Positions 1 through 9,045 of a DNA stretch of 64,000 nucleotides are shown piece after piece. Location of the stretch: contig CAMVEB010000011.1 of the NCBI GenBank assembly GCA_947166385.1, forward strand, positions 1-64,000. The letters run 5' to 3'. How positions within the stretch are numbered: position 1 is the stretch's first letter; the number at the start of each line of letters is the position of its first letter. The DNA comes from an uncultured Clostridia bacterium. Its GTDB lineage: Bacteria > Bacillota > Clostridia > Christensenellales > Aristaeellaceae. The notes under the pieces are model-generated. The model saw only the letters and a program-made list of their open reading frames with translations. It made no database searches and was not told the DNA's origin. The position numbers and the translations under genes were made by a program.

Positions 1-88
1 CCATGCTCCCCGCCGCTTTGGACGGATTACGTGGACCGCTTTGCCTGCGACTGGCCTCGGCTTGCAACCACAGACCCGAAGGACTCAA
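1..88. other. Unassigned sequence before a terminator
   Basis: This left edge precedes a clear plus-strand terminator, so it is probably the 3' end of a plus-strand transcript that starts outside the window. The frames that stay open here run through the terminator hairpin without family-like sequence, so I do not call a CDS. A structured RNA end is possible, but I do not recognise tmRNA, RNase P RNA, SRP RNA or a tRNA. Confidence 0.3.
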
Positions 89-117
89 CCGGCGAACATT
101 ATATCGCCGGTTTTTTT
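89..117 (+). terminator. Rho-independent terminator
   Basis: A perfect 7-bp stem (CCGGCGA / TCGCCGG) with an 8-nt loop is followed by seven T residues. It ends a plus-strand transcript entering from the left. On the minus strand there is no T-run after the stem. Confidence 0.85.
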
Positions 118-182
118 AAAAAACAATCCTTTTTTCCTGATATTCCCAAAAAGCAGAAAGAAAACAGGAAAAAATCGTGAAA

Positions 183-890
183 TCAGGTCGTTTTCTGCCC
201 ATAATAGGCATTCGGACCGTGTTTGCGCATAAAATGCTTCTCCTTCACATGGTCCGGCAGGCAGCTCCGCGTCTGGGTTTCGGGCAGGGCTTCCGTATGC
301 CAGGCCATCATGGCCACCTCTTCCAGCACGACAGCATTGTGCACCGCCTCCATGGCATCTTTGCCCCAGGCAAAGGGACCGTGATGCCGGGCCAGCGCGC
401 AGGGCACGTGCATCGGATTCAGCCCATGGGTCTCAAAATGATCCGCGATGAGTTTCCCGGTTTCCAGCTCATAGGCCCGCTCCACTTCTTCTCGGGTCAG
501 ATCGCGGCAGCAGGGCACATTTCCGTAGATATAGTCCGCGTGGGTGGTGCCGTAAGCCGGAATATCCCGCCCGCTCTGGGCCCAGATCGTCGCCCAGCGG
601 GAATGGGTGTGCACCACACCGCCGATCCCTTCAAAGCGCCGGTACAGCTCCGCGTGGGTCGGCGTATCGGAGGAGGGATTCATTTTCCCTTCCACCTTTT
701 TGCCCTCCAGGTCGATCACCACCATGTCCTCCGGCTTCATCTCCTCATAGGGCACGCCGCTGGGCTTGATGACGAACAGGCCCTGCTCCCGGTCTATCCC
801 GGAAACATTGCCCCAGGTAAAGGTGACCAGATGATAGGCCGGCAGCAGCATGTTCGCCTCATAGACTTTCTGTTTCAACTCTTCCAGCAT
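183..890 (-). CDS. araD: L-ribulose-5-phosphate 4-epimerase
   Basis: Class II aldolase/epimerase family, 235 aa, close to the usual 231. It should convert L-ribulose-5-phosphate to D-xylulose-5-phosphate, the last step of L-arabinose entry into the pentose phosphate pathway. Visible motifs are TWGNVSG near residue 25, KPSGV, the SSDTPTH segment near 74, and the zinc ligands in VVHTHSRW near 95, plus a C-terminal conserved His segment. It starts 7 nt after the clpC stop, with its SD (AGAGGAG) inside the clpC 3' end, so it is probably co-transcribed with ctsR-clpC. No araA or araB is nearby and no separate promoter is seen. That stress-operon context is odd for a sugar gene. Confidence 0.93.
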   Translation of the reverse strand: MLEELKQKVYEANMLLPAYHLVTFTWGNVSGIDREQGLFVIKPSGVPYEEMKPEDMVVIDLEGKKVEGKMNPSSDTPTHAELYRRFEGIGGVVHTHSRWATIWAQSGRDIPAYGTTHADYIYGNVPCCRDLTREEVERAYELETGKLIADHFETHGLNPMHVPCALARHHGPFAWGKDAMEAVHNAVVLEEVAMMAWHTEALPETQTRSCLPDHVKEKHFMRKHGPNAYYGQKTT

Positions 891-897
891 TATTTTA

Positions 898-3675
898 TTA
901 CTCCTCTCCCGTATTTTTCACCGCTGACGCGGTTGTTTCCGTTTCCGCAGGAACAGCTTCCCGGTTTTCCTCCCCGCTGTCCGGGAAATCCAGCGCAATC
1001 CGGTCATCCCGAAGCACCAGCCGAACCTCCCGGCCCAACGTGACATGCCCCTGCAGCAGCTCCTCGCTCAGGGTATCCTCGACCGTCCGCTGGATCAGGC
1101 GGCGAAGCGGCCGCGCGCCGAATTTCGGATCATAGCCGTCGGAAGCCAGCTTCGCCGTGACCCCTTCATCCCAGGTCATCCGGATCTCCTGCTCCTCCAG
1201 CCGGGCTGCCACCTGGCGCAGCATCATTTCCGTAATCCGGCGGATCTCCTCCTCGGTCAGCGCGTGGAAGACAATCAGCTCATCCACGCGATTGATAAAC
1301 TCCGGACGGAAGAGATCCTTCACTTCCTTCATGACGGATTCCTTCATCGACTCATAATCCCGGGCCTCGTCCTTCCGGGAAGCGCCGAAACCCATGGCCC
1401 GGCCGCTGCTGATCGAATGCGCGCCGGCGTTGGATGTCATGACCACGATGGTGTTCTTAAAGCTGACGACCCGGCCGGTGTTGTCCGTCAGGCGGCCGTC
1501 CTCCAAAATCTGCAGGAGGACATTGAACACATCCGGATGCGCTTTCTCGATTTCATCCAGGAGAACCACGCTGTAGGGCTTCCGGCGGACCGCCTCGGTC
1601 AGCTCTCCGCCTTCCTCATAGCCCACATACCCGGGCGGGGATCCCATCATCCGGGAAACGGTGTGCTTCTCCATGAACTCGCTCATGTCCAGCCGGATCA
1701 CCGCATCCTCATCCCCGAACATCGCCTCGCCGAGGGCCCGGCACAGTTCCGTCTTGCCCACGCCTGTCGGGCCAAGGAAGATGAAGCTTCCGATCGGCCT
1801 TTTCGGGTCCTTCAGGCCAGCGCGTGCCCGGCGGATCGCCCGGGCTACGGCGCTGACCGCTTCCTCCTGACCGACGAGCCTGCTGTGCAACGTTTCCTCC
1901 AGGCGAATCAGCCGCTGCGCCTCCTGCTCCGTCATCTGGCTGACGGGAATGCCGGTCCACTGGGAGACCACCTGGGCGATATCCTCCTCGCTGACCACAT
2001 CGCGCGCGGTGCTCTGGGAGCGGTTCCATTCCGCCCGCTTCTCCTCAATCTCCCTGTGGAGATTGCGCTCCTGGTCCCGCAGGGAAGCCGCCTTCTCAAA
2101 ATCCTGATGGGAGATGGCTTCCTTCTTCTCGATCACCACGGCTTCCAGCCGCTTCTCCTGCTCCCTCACATCCGGCGGTGCCGTGCACGCCTGGATCCGG
2201 ACCCGGCTGGCCGCCTCGTCCATGAGGTCAATGGCCTTGTCCGGGAGGAAGCGGTCCGGGATATACCGGTCCGACAGCTTCACCGCGGCCATCAGGGCCC
2301 CATCCGTGATGCGGACCTTATGATGCGCCTCATAGCGATCCCTGAGCCCATAGAGGATCGACAGCGTCTCCTCCGCCGTCGGCTCCCCGACCGTTACCGG
2401 CTGGAACCTGCGCTCCAGGGCAGCATCCTTCTCAATATGCTTGCGATACTCATCCAGCGTCGTGGCGCCGATGCACTGAATTTCTCCCCGGCTGAGAGCC
2501 GGCTTCAGGATATTGGCCGCGTCCAGGCTGCCTTCCGAGCCGCCCGCGCCAATAATCGTATGGATCTCATCGATGAAAAGCAGGACATTGCCGGCTTTCT
2601 TCAGCTCATCGAGGACATTCTTCAGGCGCTCCTCAAACTCGCCCCGGTACTTGGTTCCGGCGACGAGGCTGCCCATATCCAGGCTCAGAACCCGCTTGCC
2701 GCTCAGCAGATCGGGCACATTCCCCTGGACAATGCGCTGAGCCAGGCCCTCCGCGACGGCGCTCTTGCCGACACCCGGCTCGCCGATCAGCACCGGATTA
2801 TTCTTCGTGCGGCGAATCAGGATCTGGATGATACGCTGGATTTCCTTCTCCCGCCCGATGACGGGATCCAGCTCATTTTTCTCCGCGGCGGCCGTCAGGT
2901 CCCGGCTGAACTTATCCAGCAGCATCTTGCTGCCTTCCCCAGCTCCCTGGCGTCCCCGCGCCTGAGCGAAAGGCATGGACCCGGGGAACCTGCGGAGCGG
3001 CTCCTCATTGCCGGCGTTTTCCCGCATCTGCCTGAGAAGCTCCTCCCGGGCGGCGGACAGATCCACCCCGGCCCGGCGCAGCAGCGCGCCGGCCACCCCA
3101 TCATCATTCCCCAGCAGGGCCAGCCACAGGTGCTCCACGGTGACATAGTTCTGCCCCAGCTTATGGGACTCCAGGATACTGTTCTCCAGCGTTTTTTTGG
3201 CCCGGGGGCTCAGCTCGATCCTGCCGGTGGGCGACTTGCCTGTTTCAGGATCATTCAGCGCGGCAATCTCCTTCCTGAGCTCTTCGGTCACGGAGTCATA
3301 GCTCATCCGGGCGGAGACCGCCGCAGGCACGGAGGCGTTCAGCTTCAGCAGAGCCAGCATCAGGTGCTCGGTGCCGACATAGGGCTGCTGCAGCTCCGCG
3401 CCGATTTTCTGGGCCAGGGCCAGCGTCTGCTGGGCTTTCTGGGTAAAGCGGCCGAAAATGGGCATGGAGAATTCCTTTCTGTTCTCCTGCTGCGCGGTGG
3501 CCTTGACGGCGTTCAGGATGGTATGCAGCAGGCTGCCGACCGCGTTTCCCTTCATCAGGTCCGCGTTCATGCGGCTCATGCAGTCGGCGCAGAGATGGCG
3601 GACTTTTGTCTCTTCCCCCGCCATGACGGAAACAGTAAAATTCGCTTCGTTGATATGGCATTCCTCACACAGCAT
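898..3675 (-). CDS. clpC: ClpC AAA+ unfoldase with N-terminal McsA-like zinc domain
   Basis: The open frame gives 925 aa. Residues 1-70 resemble the first zinc module of McsA (C3-x2-C6 and C29-x2-C32). From residue 71 a complete ClpC follows: Clp_N repeats starting at FGRFTQKAQ, Walker A GEPGVGKS with Walker B LLFIDE, a middle coiled region with a UVR motif ([12 protein letters not shown]), second Walker A GPTGVGKT, and an MGFG tripeptide loop typical of ClpP binding. It unfolds substrates for ClpP. An ATG at 3465-3463, preceded by AAAGGA at suitable spacing, could start a conventional 855-aa ClpC. Whether the long form, the short form or both are made cannot be decided from sequence. It starts 27 nt after ctsR; no mcsB is present. 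Confidence 0.92.
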   Translation of the reverse strand: MLCEECHINEANFTVSVMAGEETKVRHLCADCMSRMNADLMKGNAVGSLLHTILNAVKATAQQENRKEFSMPIFGRFTQKAQQTLALAQKIGAELQQPYVGTEHLMLALLKLNASVPAAVSARMSYDSVTEELRKEIAALNDPETGKSPTGRIELSPRAKKTLENSILESHKLGQNYVTVEHLWLALLGNDDGVAGALLRRAGVDLSAAREELLRQMRENAGNEEPLRRFPGSMPFAQARGRQGAGEGSKMLLDKFSRDLTAAAEKNELDPVIGREKEIQRIIQILIRRTKNNPVLIGEPGVGKSAVAEGLAQRIVQGNVPDLLSGKRVLSLDMGSLVAGTKYRGEFEERLKNVLDELKKAGNVLLFIDEIHTIIGAGGSEGSLDAANILKPALSRGEIQCIGATTLDEYRKHIEKDAALERRFQPVTVGEPTAEETLSILYGLRDRYEAHHKVRITDGALMAAVKLSDRYIPDRFLPDKAIDLMDEAASRVRIQACTAPPDVREQEKRLEAVVIEKKEAISHQDFEKAASLRDQERNLHREIEEKRAEWNRSQSTARDVVSEEDIAQVVSQWTGIPVSQMTEQEAQRLIRLEETLHSRLVGQEEAVSAVARAIRRARAGLKDPKRPIGSFIFLGPTGVGKTELCRALGEAMFGDEDAVIRLDMSEFMEKHTVSRMMGSPPGYVGYEEGGELTEAVRRKPYSVVLLDEIEKAHPDVFNVLLQILEDGRLTDNTGRVVSFKNTIVVMTSNAGAHSISSGRAMGFGASRKDEARDYESMKESVMKEVKDLFRPEFINRVDELIVFHALTEEEIRRITEMMLRQVAARLEEQEIRMTWDEGVTAKLASDGYDPKFGARPLRRLIQRTVEDTLSEELLQGHVTLGREVRLVLRDDRIALDFPDSGEENREAVPAETETTASAVKNTGEE
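3463..3475 (-). promoter_or_regulatory. Internal start and SD for conventional ClpC
   Basis: On the minus strand, AAAGGA lies about 7 nt before an in-frame ATG whose product begins [12 protein letters not shown], the normal N-terminus of ClpC. This supports internal initiation inside the McsA-ClpC frame. Confidence 0.5.
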
Positions 3676-3702
3676 CTGTTCCTTCTCCTGTTATGTTTTT
3701 CC

Positions 3703-4173
3703 TTATGTTCTGTTTTGCGAAGCCAGGGTCATCAGCATGCTTTTCATGATTCTGGCGCGGAGGGCGTTCTTCAGATTGTCCGGAAGCGGAACGCCCAGCG
3801 CCCGGCTGCTGACCGAGGCGGCCATCAGCGCCGCCTCATCCGCCGTAACAATCCGCTGCTCCTTGAGCTGGCTGATGAGCCGGATGCATTCCTCCTCGCC
3901 GATGGCATCCCCGATCCGCTCGTTGACCAGATACATCAGCCGCTGGGCGCCGCTCTCCACCACCCGGACAATCCGGATGTATCCGCCGCCGCCCCGGCGG
4001 CTCTCCGTCAGATATCCGTGATCCGGGGAAAAGCGGGTCGCCAGCACATAGTTGATCTGGCTGGGCGCGCACCCGAAATACTCCGCCAGCTCATTCCGCT
4101 TCAGCTCCACCTCGGTGGATTCCTCATTCAGCAGCGTTTTGATAAAACTCTCAATCGAATCGCTCAGTCGCAT
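3703..4173 (-). CDS. ctsR: Transcriptional repressor CtsR
   Basis: CtsR is the class III heat-shock repressor of clp genes in Bacillota. The protein is 156 aa from the ATG at 4173, chosen because MRLSDSIESFIKTLL matches the family N-terminus and GGGAGG sits 8 nt upstream. The open frame extends 21 codons further, but that part lies in the promoter leader. The winged-helix part includes AEYFGCAPSQINYVLATRF, and the glycine-rich RRGGGGYIRI wing contains the Arg residues used for operator and McsB recognition in the family. It is first in the ctsR-clpC-araD unit and has a CtsR box over its own promoter, so autoregulation is expected. Confidence 0.95.
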   Translation of the reverse strand: MRLSDSIESFIKTLLNEESTEVELKRNELAEYFGCAPSQINYVLATRFSPDHGYLTESRRGGGGYIRIVRVVESGAQRLMYLVNERIGDAIGEEECIRLISQLKEQRIVTADEAALMAASVSSRALGVPLPDNLKNALRARIMKSMLMTLASQNRT

Positions 4174-4204
4174 TTCCGAGACCTCCCTGCCATGCCAAAG
4201 GTAT

Positions 4205-4221
4205 TCTGACTTTCTTTGACC
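4205..4221 (-). promoter_or_regulatory. CtsR operator
   Basis: On the minus strand the sequence is GGTCAAAGAAAGTCAGA, a direct heptad repeat with a 3-nt spacer. It matches the known CtsR box (A/GGTCAAA-NAN-A/GGTCAAA) except in the second-to-last position. It starts 5 nt after the -10 box, overlapping the expected start of transcription. Confidence 0.88.
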
Positions 4222-4226
4222 TACAG

Positions 4227-4255
4227 AGTATAACACAATCCGTTCGGTTTTTCAA
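4227..4255 (-). promoter_or_regulatory. ctsR-clpC promoter
   Basis: Minus-strand TTGAAA, a 17-bp spacer, then TATACT. This is a sigma-A-type promoter directly upstream of the CtsR box. Confidence 0.85.
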
Positions 4256-5436
4256 GATTCTTCAAAAGGGATTTCAGCCAGGCCCAGGGTCTCCGCCACA
4301 GCCCGATGGAGATGCGCGTCCTTCTGATGGACATATTTCACGGAGGAGAGGATCACTTCCCCGTCAGACCAGCGGAAAGAACCCGAGCCGTCCCCGTTCA
4401 GGCCGTAATCCGCAATCGTTTTCCCTTTCTCCGGGAGCAGGACCGTGAGCCGGTTGCGTACCCGGTTGCCCAGGAAAACGGTAAACAGATCCCTCTCCGG
4501 GTCCACGGAGACATGATTGCCGGTAAAACCGCCGATCCCGAAAGCCCGGCTGCCCATATAGACCGGGATTTCCGAATAATACTGCTCCGGATGACGGACA
4601 TAGCACTGCAACCCCAGATACTGGGTATGGCTGCCGTCCGGCAGTCTGCGCCCGGTCCGGTTCACCGCCATTTCCCGAAGCAAGTGATCCCCGACGATTC
4701 TCCGATCCAGCACGGCCCGGCAAAAACGGATCATATCGGCCCGGGTGGAAAACAGCCCCGCGTGGCCGCACAGGTCGCCCGTATCCCCCTGGAGGACGGC
4801 CGCCTTCGGATCATGGGGGACGCCCGGCTTCAGCCCGGAACGCAGGATCCGCCGTCCGTTCTCGATCCGGTGCTCCCGGTCATAGCAGAGGCAGTCCCCG
4901 AGCCGCTCCGGTGGCACTGCCGCCCATGTCTCCCTCATTCCCGCAGGGATGAGCACCAGGTCGCGCACGCAATCGGCAAAAGGCTCCCCTGCGGCAGCCT
5001 CCAGGACATACTTCAGGATCATGGCCGGAATATCGGAATAGGCCCGCGCATCCTGCCTGTCCGCCACCTGCGCGGCAAAGAGCGTGCGCAGGGCGCTTTC
5101 CCGATCCGCACAGGCATCCAGCCGCTCCGGCGTGCGGACCGTGACGGAGAACGCCATCAGCGCTCCGACCGGGAGATCCCGCAGGGCACGGAAACGGCTG
5201 TCATAGGAAAAAACAGACCTGCTGAAATCCAGCAGACCCTGTTCCTTCAGTTTCATCGCACACAGGCCCGTGAACAGTTTGGTCACGCTGGCCAGGTCAA
5301 AGACACTGTTCTCCCGGACATTCCCGTCCAGATCGCATTCAACGCGTTCCCCCGCGCCACAGGCGACGGACAGTCCGTCCAGGATCCCGGTTTCCCGGGT
5401 GAAAAAGCGGATCCCCTCCGCGAGGACCGCGCTCAT
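4252..5436 (-). CDS. Beta-lactamase-family serine hydrolase
   Basis: Class C beta-lactamase/penicillin-binding-like fold, 394 aa from the ATG at 5436. The catalytic SxxK is visible as SVTK (S50, K53) in the segment DLASVTKLF, the second motif is YSD near 133-135 where the family usually has Y-x-N, and the third region appears as GFTG near 350. The family covers esterases and D-amino-acid peptidases; the substrate cannot be told. No signal peptide is seen, so it is probably cytoplasmic. Its ATG overlaps the TGA of the preceding kinase (ATGA), which implies translational coupling. An upstream extension of 34 codons is rejected because it overlaps the kinase coding sequence. Confidence 0.8.
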   Translation of the reverse strand: MSAVLAEGIRFFTRETGILDGLSVACGAGERVECDLDGNVRENSVFDLASVTKLFTGLCAMKLKEQGLLDFSRSVFSYDSRFRALRDLPVGALMAFSVTVRTPERLDACADRESALRTLFAAQVADRQDARAYSDIPAMILKYVLEAAAGEPFADCVRDLVLIPAGMRETWAAVPPERLGDCLCYDREHRIENGRRILRSGLKPGVPHDPKAAVLQGDTGDLCGHAGLFSTRADMIRFCRAVLDRRIVGDHLLREMAVNRTGRRLPDGSHTQYLGLQCYVRHPEQYYSEIPVYMGSRAFGIGGFTGNHVSVDPERDLFTVFLGNRVRNRLTVLLPEKGKTIADYGLNGDGSGSFRWSDGEVILSSVKYVHQKDAHLHRAVAETLGLAEIPFEES

Positions 5437-6260
5437 CGCTCCGTCCCGATCCGCGTGCAGGGAACGCGCCCCTCCGTCAGATCCGAGAGGCGATGACGCG
5501 CGTGCCCGATGATTACGGTCGTCCCGCCGCGGACGCACTGCAGGGCATACTCCAGCTTTGCCCGGGCCCCGTTCGCTCCGGCGCGGCTGGCGCCGACGCA
5601 GCTGCGCTGCAGTTCGCGCACCTTTTTCTCCACTTCCTCATAGGTTGCGCCGGTCACTTCCCGCACGAGGGTGGAGGGATCTCCGCTTTCCCGGTAAATG
5701 CCTTCCGTCGATGTCATCAGCACCAGCATTCTAGCTTTCACGAGGCCGGCAATCACCGCCGCCGTCTCGTCATTATCCACGCACTCGTGCACTTCGCCCC
5801 CCAGTTTTCTGCGGGCCGCCAGCTCCATCTTGCGGTTTTCCTCGTCGGAGACCGGGTCATTGTAATTGATGATGGGAATCGTCTTCTGTTTTGCCGCGCG
5901 GATCAGCAGCTCCCGGATATGCTCGCTCTTCTCCGGATCGTTGAAATGGGTATGCTCCACCAGAATCTGCCGGATGCCGTATTCCGGACGAATGAACTGG
6001 CGGTAGTTCTGCATCAGGATCGACTGCCCCTGAGCGGAATAATCCGTCTTATCCTGCTCCGGATCCCCGCTGAGCTCATGCCCGGTGCGCTTCATATAAT
6101 CCAGCCGGCCGATCTCCGTGGCGCCGCTGGTAACCCAGATCATGCCGGGCTTCAGCTCCGCTCCCAGCCGGGAAAAAATATTATAGTCAATATCCTGATC
6201 CTCCCTGCGGATCAGCGCCATGGAACCGATCTTCCCTACCAGATCAAACTGAAACTCCAT
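5433..6260 (-). CDS. Amino-acid-kinase-family protein, glutamate-5-kinase-like
   Basis: The 275-aa product resembles the kinase domain of ProB: VGKIGSMAL at the N-terminus (phosphate loop position), VTSGATEIG, INYNDPVSDEE, DNDETAAVIAGLVKA, LVLMTSTEGIY, and a C-terminal stretch with AKLEYAL. It lacks the C-terminal PUA domain of many ProB proteins, and no proA is nearby, so proline synthesis is uncertain. The ATG at 6260 was chosen since the longer frame would overlap aroK; GGAG lies upstream. It is translationally coupled to the serine hydrolase downstream. The real substrate may be another carboxylate or phosphate compound. Confidence 0.72.
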   Translation of the reverse strand: MEFQFDLVGKIGSMALIRREDQDIDYNIFSRLGAELKPGMIWVTSGATEIGRLDYMKRTGHELSGDPEQDKTDYSAQGQSILMQNYRQFIRPEYGIRQILVEHTHFNDPEKSEHIRELLIRAAKQKTIPIINYNDPVSDEENRKMELAARRKLGGEVHECVDNDETAAVIAGLVKARMLVLMTSTEGIYRESGDPSTLVREVTGATYEEVEKKVRELQRSCVGASRAGANGARAKLEYALQCVRGGTTVIIGHARHRLSDLTEGRVPCTRIGTER

Positions 6261-6282
6261 CCCGATCACTCCGTTCCGCCGG

Positions 6283-6792
6283 TCAGAACCGCTCTTTGAC
6301 CAGCCTTGACAGCGTATAGACCGCCATATGATATCCCTGATCGTTCCTGACGGTGATGTCCGCCAGCGAACGGTAAACCCCGATCCGCTCATGATAGACG
6401 CGTTCGACTTCCGCCAGGCCCCCGTCCCGCAGCGTGGGTCTGCGGTCCAGCTTGATATCCGTCAGGATTTCCTCCAACGGCCGGTCGATCAGCACAATCC
6501 GCCCCCAGGAGCGCATGATCCGACGATTCTCCGGGTTCATGACCGTGCCGCCGCCGGTGGAGATCATCATGGGCCGGGCCCGCGTCAGCAGGACCAGCGC
6601 GTTAGTCTCCGCCCGGCGGAAGACATCCTCCCCGTAGCGCTCAAAAAACTCGTTCACGGTGCATCCGGCGCTCTGCGCCACCATGGCGTCCGTATCCGCG
6701 AAGGGAAGCCCGGTCTCTCTGGCTACGCGCTTGCCGAGGCTGCTTTTCCCGCAGCCCTGCATCCCGATCAGGAAAATATGTCTGTCAGGCAT
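6283..6792 (-). CDS. aroK: Shikimate kinase
   Basis: 169 aa, normal size. It phosphorylates shikimate with ATP in chorismate synthesis. Walker A is GMQGCGKSS (residues 10-18), the shikimate-binding Asp is in FADTDAM, the FRRAE and STGGGTV motifs follow, and the lid Arg segment is LDRRPTL. A strong SD (GGAGAGGAGG) precedes the ATG. It lies 22 nt upstream of the ProB-like kinase on the same strand. No other aromatic pathway gene is in the window. Confidence 0.95.
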   Translation of the reverse strand: MPDRHIFLIGMQGCGKSSLGKRVARETGLPFADTDAMVAQSAGCTVNEFFERYGEDVFRRAETNALVLLTRARPMMISTGGGTVMNPENRRIMRSWGRIVLIDRPLEEILTDIKLDRRPTLRDGGLAEVERVYHERIGVYRSLADITVRNDQGYHMAVYTLSRLVKERF

Positions 6793-6826
6793 GACCGTCC
6801 TCCTCTCCTGTTTGCATCCTGATTAC

Positions 6827-6855
6827 ATCATACATCATATTGCATCATACATCAT
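6827..6855. repeat. Tandem direct repeat CATCATACATCAT x2
   Basis: Two 13-bp copies with 2 nt between them span the end of the histidine kinase gene and the gap before aroK. One copy covers the kinase stop codon. No known function; likely a short slippage duplication. Confidence 0.6.
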
Positions 6856-8314
6856 TTTTCATTTCCGTCAAGTCGTTCGTTGTTTTGCGATCACAGTATT
6901 CCAAGGTAAAGCGGAAGGCTGCGCCAACTTCCGTATCCAGCAGGCACAGGCTCTGCCCGTGCATCTCCATGATCCGCTGGCAGATGCTCAGGCCCAGTCC
7001 CGTTCCCTTGCCGGAGGTATGCGCCCGGTCCACGGTAAAGAAGCGCTCAAAGATCCTGTCCCGATCCTCCGCCGCCACGCCGATGCCGTTATCCTGCACC
7101 GTGATCTCCGCCGTTTTTCCCCGCACCGCGGAGGAGAGCCGGATCATTCCGCCCTCGCCTGTAAACTTGATGGCGTTATCCAGGAGGTTGATCACCACCT
7201 GCTCAATCCGGTCGCGATCCGCCCGCACCATGCAGGGATCGGTTTCCGGCTCGCAGGAAATATCAATATGCTTCTCCTCCAGGGCAGTCATGCGCCGGAT
7301 GATCGCCGTGCGCAACATCTCGTTGATATCAAAGACCGACCAGTCCAGCTGCACATCGTCCCGCTCCAGCCGGGACAGGGCCAACAGATCGTCCACCAGA
7401 CCCGAGAGCCTCTTGGATTCATCCGCAACGAGGCGCAGGTATTTCGGATGCTCCTCCTCGGGAATCACGCCGTCCGCCATGCCTTCCGCGAATCCCCGAA
7501 TGCTGGTAATGGGGCTGCGCAGCTCATGGCTCACATTGGCGACAAACTCCCTGCGTCCTTCCTCCACGCCGGCCAGTTTCTTCGTCATCGTATTGAACGC
7601 CCGGCTGACTTCCCGCAGCTCCCGTCCGCCCCGGTTTTCATCCACCTGAACGCTGAAATCGCCCTCCGCGATACAGCCGGCCGAGACGGTCATCTTCTTC
7701 AGCGGGCGCAGCGCCGAGCGCATATACAGGAACACCGCGACCCCGGAGAGCAGCAGCACGGCGGCCGTGGTCAGCACAATCATCGACAGGATATTCTCCA
7801 GCCCCGACTCAATCTTCTGCGCCTTTGTCTGGATGAACACGGCGCCGATCACCCGCTCATTCTTCATGAAAGGAACACCCACCGTGAAGGTCGGCGCCTG
7901 GTCCACCTCATACCGGATCCGGATGGTTTCCCCGTTCAGAATGGATTCCAGGGCATCGGTGATGATCTCCCCGGACAGGGAGCGGATAAAATCAGGATCA
8001 TCGCTGTAGGCGGCCTCGATATTGTCCATGATGTTTCCCCACTGATCCACCACCGCGATATAGGCGCCGAACTCCCTGTAAACCTTGTTCGCCTTCGCCT
8101 CCAGGTGCTGCCGGGACGTGCTGCCCCAGTAGGTTTCGATCGCAGTCCCGGTCAGCTCCGAAGCCAGGTAGGCAATCTCCTCCGCCTCGGAGATCAGGTA
8201 ATCCAGTCGGCCGTCAATCTGCTGGTCCCGCAGCGTAATCCACCAGATCCCGGAAAGGCAGACCGCGGTAATCAGAATGGCTGTCATGACGACGGCCATG
8301 ATCCGCGCAAACAT
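6845..8314 (-). CDS. Sensor histidine kinase (HAMP, HisKA, HATPase)
   Basis: 489 aa. An N-terminal membrane helix (about 6-27), an extracytoplasmic domain, a second helix (about 176-198), a HAMP linker, then the HisKA H-box SHELRSPIT with the phospho-accepting His at 263. The ATPase domain shows the N-box LLDNAIKFTG, DNGIGV and GKGTGLGLS. The architecture is that of PhoR/WalK-like kinases. It lies 25 nt downstream of the response regulator on the same strand, so the two form a two-component pair. The signal is unknown; the extracellular part resembles a dCACHE/PAS-like sensor only loosely. Confidence 0.93.
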   Translation of the reverse strand: MFARIMAVVMTAILITAVCLSGIWWITLRDQQIDGRLDYLISEAEEIAYLASELTGTAIETYWGSTSRQHLEAKANKVYREFGAYIAVVDQWGNIMDNIEAAYSDDPDFIRSLSGEIITDALESILNGETIRIRYEVDQAPTFTVGVPFMKNERVIGAVFIQTKAQKIESGLENILSMIVLTTAAVLLLSGVAVFLYMRSALRPLKKMTVSAGCIAEGDFSVQVDENRGGRELREVSRAFNTMTKKLAGVEEGRREFVANVSHELRSPITSIRGFAEGMADGVIPEEEHPKYLRLVADESKRLSGLVDDLLALSRLERDDVQLDWSVFDINEMLRTAIIRRMTALEEKHIDISCEPETDPCMVRADRDRIEQVVINLLDNAIKFTGEGGMIRLSSAVRGKTAEITVQDNGIGVAAEDRDRIFERFFTVDRAHTSGKGTGLGLSICQRIMEMHGQSLCLLDTEVGAAFRFTLEYCDRKTTNDLTEMKNDV

Positions 8315-8339
8315 CTTTTGTCCCCCTCAAAGCACTTTT

Positions 8340-9029
8340 TTAGGTGGCGAATTTGTAGCCGACGCCCCGCACCGTGTACAGGGTCCAGCCGTACTTTTCG
8401 CTGCCCTCCAGCTTCTCCCGCAGGCGCTTAATATGCACATCCACGGTCCGGCTGTCGCCGAAGAAATCAAAGCCCCAGACCTGCTGCAGCAGCTGCTCCC
8501 TGGTGAAGACCTGATTCGGATGGGAAGCCAGAAAATAAAGCACTTCCAGTTCTTTCGGCGGCATCTCCAGCCGCTTCCCCTCATAATGCACGTCATATTC
8601 GGCCAGGCTCACGGTCAGCCCCGGGAAGGAAAGATCCGAGGCCTTGTCCTCCTCGCCGCCCTGGGCCCGCCGCAGCACCGCCTTGACACGGGCCGCCATT
8701 TCCTTGCCGTCAAAAGGCTTGGTAATATAGTCGTCCGCTCCCAACTCCAGACACAGCACCTTGTCAAAGGTTTCCCCCTTCGCGGTGACCATGATGACCG
8801 GAATATTCCCGCTCTTGCGGACCGCCTTCAGCACCTGGTAGCCGTCCATCCCCGGCAGCATCACATCCAGCAGGATCAGATCCGGCGGCAGGCGGCGGAA
8901 TTCCTCCAGCGCCTTATCCCCCCGGTCCGCCACCCGAACCTCGAAATTCTCTCTTTCGAGGTAAAGCTGCTCCAGGTGGCTGATATTCGGATCGTCATCC
9001 ACCACGAGGATACTCGGCTTATCTTTCAT
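8340..9029 (-). CDS. OmpR/PhoB-family response regulator
   Basis: 229 aa. The receiver domain has the acidic DDD near residue 11, the phospho-acceptor D55 in LLDVMLPGMDG, the Thr in VTAKG and the Lys in ITKPFD. The C-terminal winged helix shows LYFLASHPNQVFTREQLL, DVHIKRLREKL and a terminal VRGVGYKF hairpin. It binds DNA as partner of the kinase encoded just downstream. It begins 16 nt after mutS2, with AAGGAGG upstream of the ATG, so it shares a long minus-strand transcription unit. Confidence 0.95.
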   Translation of the reverse strand: MKDKPSILVVDDDPNISHLEQLYLERENFEVRVADRGDKALEEFRRLPPDLILLDVMLPGMDGYQVLKAVRKSGNIPVIMVTAKGETFDKVLCLELGADDYITKPFDGKEMAARVKAVLRRAQGGEEDKASDLSFPGLTVSLAEYDVHYEGKRLEMPPKELEVLYFLASHPNQVFTREQLLQQVWGFDFFGDSRTVDVHIKRLREKLEGSEKYGWTLYTVRGVGYKFAT

Positions 9030-9045
9030 GAAAACGCGCCCCTCC

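Noticed and set aside
1045-4209. A 1054-codon open frame on the plus strand across clpC and ctsR
   Set aside because: It is fully antisense to two clear genes. GC-rich codon use leaves the complementary frame free of stops; the translation has no recognisable domain and no SD.
5437-5538. N-terminal extension of the serine hydrolase
   Set aside because: It overlaps the ProB-like kinase 3' end and is Arg-rich without family similarity; the ATGA-coupled start is better.
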